A DNA stretch of 17,134 nt from an uncultured Clostridia bacterium (GTDB lineage Bacteria; Bacillota; Clostridia; TANB77; CAG-508): NCBI GenBank assembly GCA_934155265.1, contig CAKPGU010000027.1:1-17134 (forward strand), in the 5' to 3' direction. The notes below the pieces were generated by a model that saw only the letters and a list, made by a program, of their open reading frames with translations, did no database searches and was not told the origin of the DNA. Positions 13,990 to 17,134 of the stretch are shown one piece after another (positions within the stretch are counted from its first letter, which is position 1; every line of letters starts with the position of its first letter). The translations under genes and the position numbers were made by a program.

Positions 13990-14021
13990 TTATAAAATTC
14001 TTTTATTAATAAAACATCTAA
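13981..14021. repeat. Inverted repeat at the right end
   Basis: TTAGATGTTTTAT (13981-13993) and its perfect complement ATAAAACATCTAA (14009-14021). It contains one GTTAGAT unit in each orientation. No T run follows on either side, so it is not a terminator; it is more likely a binding site. Confidence 0.65.
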
Positions 14022-14071
14022 GCCTTATATTTCAAGTGTTTCATAAATTGTTGTTTTAGGGAAACCTACAA

Positions 14072-14082
14072 GAGTCAGAGTC
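14072..14082. other. Right attachment core
   Basis: GAGTCAGAGTC, identical to 3727-3737. Outside it continues into the tRNA 5' half (CGATGCC), inside into CTACAA of the element. Confidence 0.85.
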
Positions 14083-14110
14083 CGATGCCTTACCGCTTGG
14101 CGATGCCCCA
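14072..14110 (-). pseudogene. 5' half of the split tRNA-Gln (CTG)
   Basis: From 14110 downwards the minus strand reads acceptor TGGGGCA, a complete D arm, anticodon stem strand TCGGA and the loop CTCTGAC, then leaves tRNA sequence after the core (TTGTAGGTTTCC). The missing 3' half is at 3691-3737 and pairs with it perfectly in acceptor and anticodon stems. Confidence 0.9.
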
Positions 14111-14128
14111 ATATTATTACTGCAATTT

Positions 14129-14157
14129 ATATTACCATAATAGATAAAAATTTGCAA
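14129..14157 (-). promoter_or_regulatory. Promoter of the split tRNA-Gln
   Basis: TTGCAA (14157-14152), a 17-base spacer and TAATAT (14134-14129) on the minus strand, 18 bases before the tRNA 5' end. It now reads through the 5' half into the element towards the complete tRNA-Gln at 13944. Confidence 0.6.
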
Positions 14158-14176
14158 CAAAATGCTGCAAATTTTT
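14146..14176 (-). terminator. Terminator of the metallopeptidase gene
   Basis: A perfect 11-pair stem AAAAATTTGCA/TGCAAATTTTT with T-rich ends on both strands. It closes the minus-strand gene ending at 14224 and overlaps the -35 box of the tRNA promoter. Confidence 0.7.
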
Positions 14177-14223
14177 ATTAATTTATAAAATATTAGTTAG
14201 GTTAGGCTATTATAAAATTTATT

Positions 14224-14907
14224 TTAGTATTCATACTCTGAAACTTCTCTTTCATATTTCTTATATTCAGGAAAAATTTTCTCAACCATTTGATAAAATC
14301 TTTTTCCATGACTTTTATATTTTAAATGGCAAAACTCATGTGCAACTACATACTCTATTATCTCTCTTTTATATTGCATTAACTTAGGATTAATTGATAT
14401 TTTATTATTATCACACTTTCCTAGCATTCTATCCATTTTCTTAACTTCATATTCTTCAGGTGCTATGCCTAATAATTTTCTTGTTTTCTCCATCACGTTT
14501 TCTATTTCATTATTAGCTATTTGTTCATACATTTTTTCTATTGAAATTTCTAGTATTTGTTCACTTCCAATTTTTTTATATTTATTAGGTAAAACTATTT
14601 CTATTGTATAATTTGCTTTTAAATTCAACTCTGGAGTTTTTATATTTTCATATTTAACATGAATATCATAGTTTTTTCCAAATATTTTTACTGATTGTAT
14701 ATTTGAAAGATCTTCACTATATTCTTGCATTTTACTTAATATCCAATTTTTCTTTTCTTGTACAATTTGTTGAATTTTGTTTGAAGTAAAATACCAAGGA
14801 GCATTTACCACAACTTCACCATTTTGAACTGTTATATACATATCTCTATTAGTAGCTTTATTTACTGTATATGTTATTACACTGTTTCTTCTTCCAAATA
14901 TACTCAT
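14224..14907 (-). CDS. YgjP-like (DUF45) metallopeptidase
   Basis: The protein has 227 residues, usual for this family. The zinc motif HEFCH is at residues 190-194, with a third histidine at 200 (KSHGKRFYQMVEKIFPEYKK), the YgjP/SprT-like arrangement. The N-terminal half is the beta-rich domain typical of the family. There is no signal peptide, so it is cytoplasmic. AGGAGG lies 8 bases before ATG 14907. It is transcribed alone from 14960-14988. A LexA-like dyad lies between promoter and start. The chromosomal substrate is unknown. Confidence 0.88.
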   Translation of the reverse strand: MSIFGRRNSVITYTVNKATNRDMYITVQNGEVVVNAPWYFTSNKIQQIVQEKKNWILSKMQEYSEDLSNIQSVKIFGKNYDIHVKYENIKTPELNLKANYTIEIVLPNKYKKIGSEQILEISIEKMYEQIANNEIENVMEKTRKLLGIAPEEYEVKKMDRMLGKCDNNKISINPKLMQYKREIIEYVVAHEFCHLKYKSHGKRFYQMVEKIFPEYKKYEREVSEYEY

Positions 14908-14931
14908 TATTTTTTCCTCCTATAATTTTTT

Positions 14932-14945
14932 CGAATTGTTGTTCG
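14932..14945. promoter_or_regulatory. LexA-like box
   Basis: CGAATTGTTGTTCG matches the Gram-positive SOS box CGAAC-N4-GTTCG except for one T in place of C. It lies just downstream of the metallopeptidase promoter, where a repressor would block transcription. A half site CGAAC is at 15004-15008. Confidence 0.4.
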
Positions 14946-14959
14946 CTTTCGTTATACTC

Positions 14960-14988
14960 ATTTTATATCGTATTTTTCATTTTGTCAA
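14960..14988 (-). promoter_or_regulatory. Promoter of the metallopeptidase gene
   Basis: TTGACA (14988-14983), a 17-base spacer and TAAAAT (14965-14960) on the minus strand. Confidence 0.75.
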
Positions 14989-15076
14989 TACTTTTTTAAA
15001 AAAATCGAACATTTTTTTGTAATTTATTATTCTACTATTTTTTATTTGTCCTGCATATATTTAATCGAGGTGTATT

Positions 15077-16126
15077 ATGAAAAAAGAACATTTTTATATA
15101 TTCAAATTGCAACAACTTATATTACCATTAATTTTGATATCTTTTACAATATGTCTTGTAATATTTTCTAACACAAATCTATCATCCGCCAAAGAAGGAC
15201 TTATCTTATGGTCAAATTCAATTGTTCCATCTTTATTTCCTTTTTTTGTTTCAACTGAATTACTTTCTCACACAAATTTTACTTATTACCTGGGAAAAGT
15301 TTTAAATAGGTTTATGAAACCCCTTTTTAATATTCGAGGCGAAGGTAGTTTTGCTTTTATTATGGGAATAATTAGTGGTTATCCTATTGGAGCAAAAATT
15401 GCAGCAAATTTTCGTCAAAATAAAATATGTTCAAAAGAAGAGTGTGAACGTCTTTTAAGTTTTACTAATAATTCTGGTCCTTTATTTATTATAGGAACTG
15501 TTGGAATTACTATGTTTGGTAATTCTACAATTGGTTTTCTTTTGTTAATAACTCATTTATTGGCTTCTATTACAGTTGGATTTATTTTTAGATTTTGGAA
15601 ATATAATGCTAAACCTGAAATGAACAGCTATAATTCTTATATAAATTCTAATGATAATCTTACCCTTTCTAACCTGGGTGGTATTATTGGTAATAGTATT
15701 ACAAGTTCAATTAATACCATTTTATTAATTGGTGGTTTTGTTGTACTATTTTCTGTTATTATTTCAATTTTAAAAACAAGCCAATTACTTGATATTTTAG
15801 CTAATTGTATTCAGCCTTTATTTAATTTGTTGCATATTCCAGAAAAATTTAGTTTTGGTTTTATATCTGGCATATTTGAATTAACTAATGGACTTAATAC
15901 TATTTGTAGTATTCCCGAAAAAAAATTATCTATTAATATTATTATTGCTTCATTTTTACTTGGATTGGGTGGATTTTCAGTTTTACTTCAAGTATGGAGT
16001 GTTATTGCCAAAACTGATTTATCTATAAAGCCTTATATTTTAGGAAAATTGCTACATGCCTGTATTTCTGCTTTTTATACTTTTTTGTTTTTACAAAATT
16101 TTTCGTTTTTTAATTTTAATTTATAA
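15077..16126 (+). CDS. ylbJ: YlbJ-like sporulation integral membrane protein
   Basis: This 349-residue protein has about eight membrane segments and the nucleoside-transporter gate-type sequence of YlbJ: LWSNSIVPSLFPFFVSTELL at 45-64, then IMGIISGYPIGAKIAANF, FTNNSGPLFIIGTVG and SGIFELTNG. In Bacillus subtilis YlbJ is made in the mother cell under sigma E and is needed for spore heat resistance. This copy is somewhat shorter than the Bacillus one (about 400). GAGGTG lies before ATG 15077. I could not find a clear sigma E promoter. Its presence is the main sign that the host forms, or once formed, spores. Confidence 0.88.
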   Translation: MKKEHFYIFKLQQLILPLILISFTICLVIFSNTNLSSAKEGLILWSNSIVPSLFPFFVSTELLSHTNFTYYLGKVLNRFMKPLFNIRGEGSFAFIMGIISGYPIGAKIAANFRQNKICSKEECERLLSFTNNSGPLFIIGTVGITMFGNSTIGFLLLITHLLASITVGFIFRFWKYNAKPEMNSYNSYINSNDNLTLSNLGGIIGNSITSSINTILLIGGFVVLFSVIISILKTSQLLDILANCIQPLFNLLHIPEKFSFGFISGIFELTNGLNTICSIPEKKLSINIIIASFLLGLGGFSVLLQVWSVIAKTDLSIKPYILGKLLHACISAFYTFLFLQNFSFFNFNL

Positions 16127-16148
16127 GAAAAGTAACTTTTAATATAAA

Positions 16149-16193
16149 AAAGAACCACACATCGTGCAATATTACACAAATGTGTTGGTTCTT
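16149..16193. terminator. Two-way terminator between ylbJ and ftsZ
   Basis: AAGAACC and ACACAT pair with ATGTGT and GGTTCTT around one bulged T. T runs stand on both sides, so it serves both convergent genes. Confidence 0.85.
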
Positions 16194-16198
16194 AATTT

Positions 16199-17134
16199 TT
16201 ACATATTCTTATTTTTATTTTTACGTAAGAATGCTGGTATATCTAAATCTCCTTGTGAAGAATTTACGTCTGATGCTGGGATTGAACTTGATTTTTTCTC
16301 CCAAGACGATTTGCCAATAAAACTATCTACTGTTGATGCTGCACGAGATTCTGGTTTTTCAAATCCTGTAGCGATGACTGTAATTTGAATTTCATCTTTC
16401 ATTTCTGGATCTGTAACAGTACCAAAAATGATATTAGCTTCAGGATCTACACTGCGTTGAACTAATTCTGCTGCAGTATTTACTTCATGTAATCCTAAAT
16501 CTTCACCACCAGTTATATTGATAATTACACCTCTAGCTCCTTCTATTGATGTTTCTAGTAATGGACTTTGTACTGCTTGTTTTGCAGCATCTTCAGCTCT
16601 ATTTTCTCCAGAAGCTCTACCAATTCCCATATGTGCCATACCTGTATTTAACATTATTGTTTTAACATCTGCAAAATCTAGGTTTACTGTTCCAGTTACA
16701 GCAATTAAGTCTGATATTCCTTGTACGCCTTGTCTTAAAACATCATCAGCCATTCTAAATGCTTCATTTATTGATGTTTTTCTATCTATTATTTGTAGTA
16801 ATTTGTCATTTGGTATTACTACTAATGAATCTACTTTTCCTTTTAAACTTTCGATTCCTCTTTCTGCTTGTGAAAGTCTTTTCTTTCCTTCAAATGTAAA
16901 TGGTTTTGTAACAACACCTATTGTTAATATTCCCATTTCTTTAGCAGCTTGAGCAACTATTGGTGCAGCACCTGTACCTGTTCCTCCACCCATTCCGGCT
17001 GTAACAAATACCATGTCTGAACCTCTAAGTGTTTCAGCTATTTCAGATTTATTTTCTTCTGCTGATTGAGCACCAATGTCAGGATTTGCTCCTGCTCCAA
17101 GTCCTCTTGTTATTTTTTCTCCTATTTGAATTTT
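16199..17134 (-). CDS. ftsZ: FtsZ, 5' part cut by window end
   Basis: The frame stays open to the window edge, giving 311 residues of the cell-division GTPase; about 60 N-terminal residues are missing. Visible are the tubulin signature GGGTGTG in FVTAGMGGGTGTGAAPIVAQ, the T6/T7 region (NEAFRMADDVLRQGVQGISD, then GTVNLDFADV) and the synergy-helix and C-terminal domain. After a short linker comes the conserved C-terminal peptide DLDIPAFLRKN, which binds FtsA/SepF-type partners. It forms the Z ring at midcell. The M at 17014 is internal and is not the start. Confidence 0.97.
   Translation of the reverse strand, partial: KIQIGEKITRGLGAGANPDIGAQSAEENKSEIAETLRGSDMVFVTAGMGGGTGTGAAPIVAQAAKEMGILTIGVVTKPFTFEGKKRLSQAERGIESLKGKVDSLVVIPNDKLLQIIDRKTSINEAFRMADDVLRQGVQGISDLIAVTGTVNLDFADVKTIMLNTGMAHMGIGRASGENRAEDAAKQAVQSPLLETSIEGARGVIINITGGEDLGLHEVNTAAELVQRSVDPEANIIFGTVTDPEMKDEIQITVIATGFEKPESRAASTVDSFIGKSSWEKKSSSIPASDVNSSQGDLDIPAFLRKNKNKNM

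Larger units (their letters stand above)
3727..14082. mobile_element. Integrative mobilizable element inserted in tRNA-Gln (CTG)
   Basis: The element is bounded by 11-base direct repeats GAGTCAGAGTC (3727-3737 and 14072-14082) that were one anticodon-loop core in the target tRNA. It carries a tyrosine integrase and excisionase at the right end, a MobV relaxase with oriT at the left, and a four-gene cargo operon with a divergent regulator between them. It also brings its own complete tRNA-Gln(CTG) beside the integrase. There are no mating-pair genes, no replication protein and no coupling protein, so it is mobilizable rather than self-transmissible. Confidence 0.9.

Noticed and set aside
13981..14021. 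Inverted repeat as a terminator between the split tRNA and the carried tRNA
   Set aside because: No T run follows on the minus strand; a binding site is more likely.
16518..16952. Plus-strand open frame of 144 codons
   Set aside because: It lies opposite ftsZ, whose frame is certain; its sequence has no family features.

Overview
The window comes from a very AT-rich, low-GC spore-forming Firmicute, most likely an uncultured Clostridia-type bacterium. The evidence is a YlbJ-type sporulation membrane protein next to ftsZ, strong AGGAGG ribosome binding sites, TTGACA-17-TATAAT promoters and AT-rich codon use. No species is claimed.

Left flank (1-3690): a cut tRNA-Gly(TCC); a small zinc-ribbon/HTH protein; a stand-alone C39-like cysteine peptidase; a decayed histidine-phosphatase gene found outside the long ORFs; a divergent RtcB-like protein; and a LysR regulator upstream of it. 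A short remnant of an integrase 3' end lies at about 3631-3686.

Mobile element (about 3727-14082, 10.3 kb): an integrative mobilizable element sits in the anticodon loop of a tRNA-Gln(CTG) gene. The 3' half of that tRNA is at 3691-3737 and the 5' half at 14072-14110. Both carry the 11-base core GAGTCAGAGTC, and joined they form a normal cloverleaf. From left to right the element holds a dense array of stem-loops, a pMV158-type oriT, a MobV relaxase, a possible kissing-loop RNA, and a minus-strand four-gene cargo operon (C4-type cysteine protein, DUF3800, AlbA_2/ATPase/winged-helix regulator, transglutaminase-like). A divergent HTH regulator, an excisionase and a Tn916-like tyrosine integrase follow. 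Four bases after the integrase stop lies a complete, different tRNA-Gln(CTG), carried by the element. There are no type IV secretion genes, so transfer would need a helper.

Right flank (14111-17134): a YgjP-like metallopeptidase with a LexA-like box, the YlbJ-like protein, and the 3' part of ftsZ.

The main idea from this window is that the element breaks an essential-type tRNA gene without restoring it and instead supplies a replacement. The replacement's anticodon stem is changed by a compensatory base pair away from the attachment core. Its terminator is written inside the integrase coding end, and the same integrase-end/tRNA arrangement is present, decayed, beside the broken tRNA. This suggests repeated rounds of insertion by related elements.
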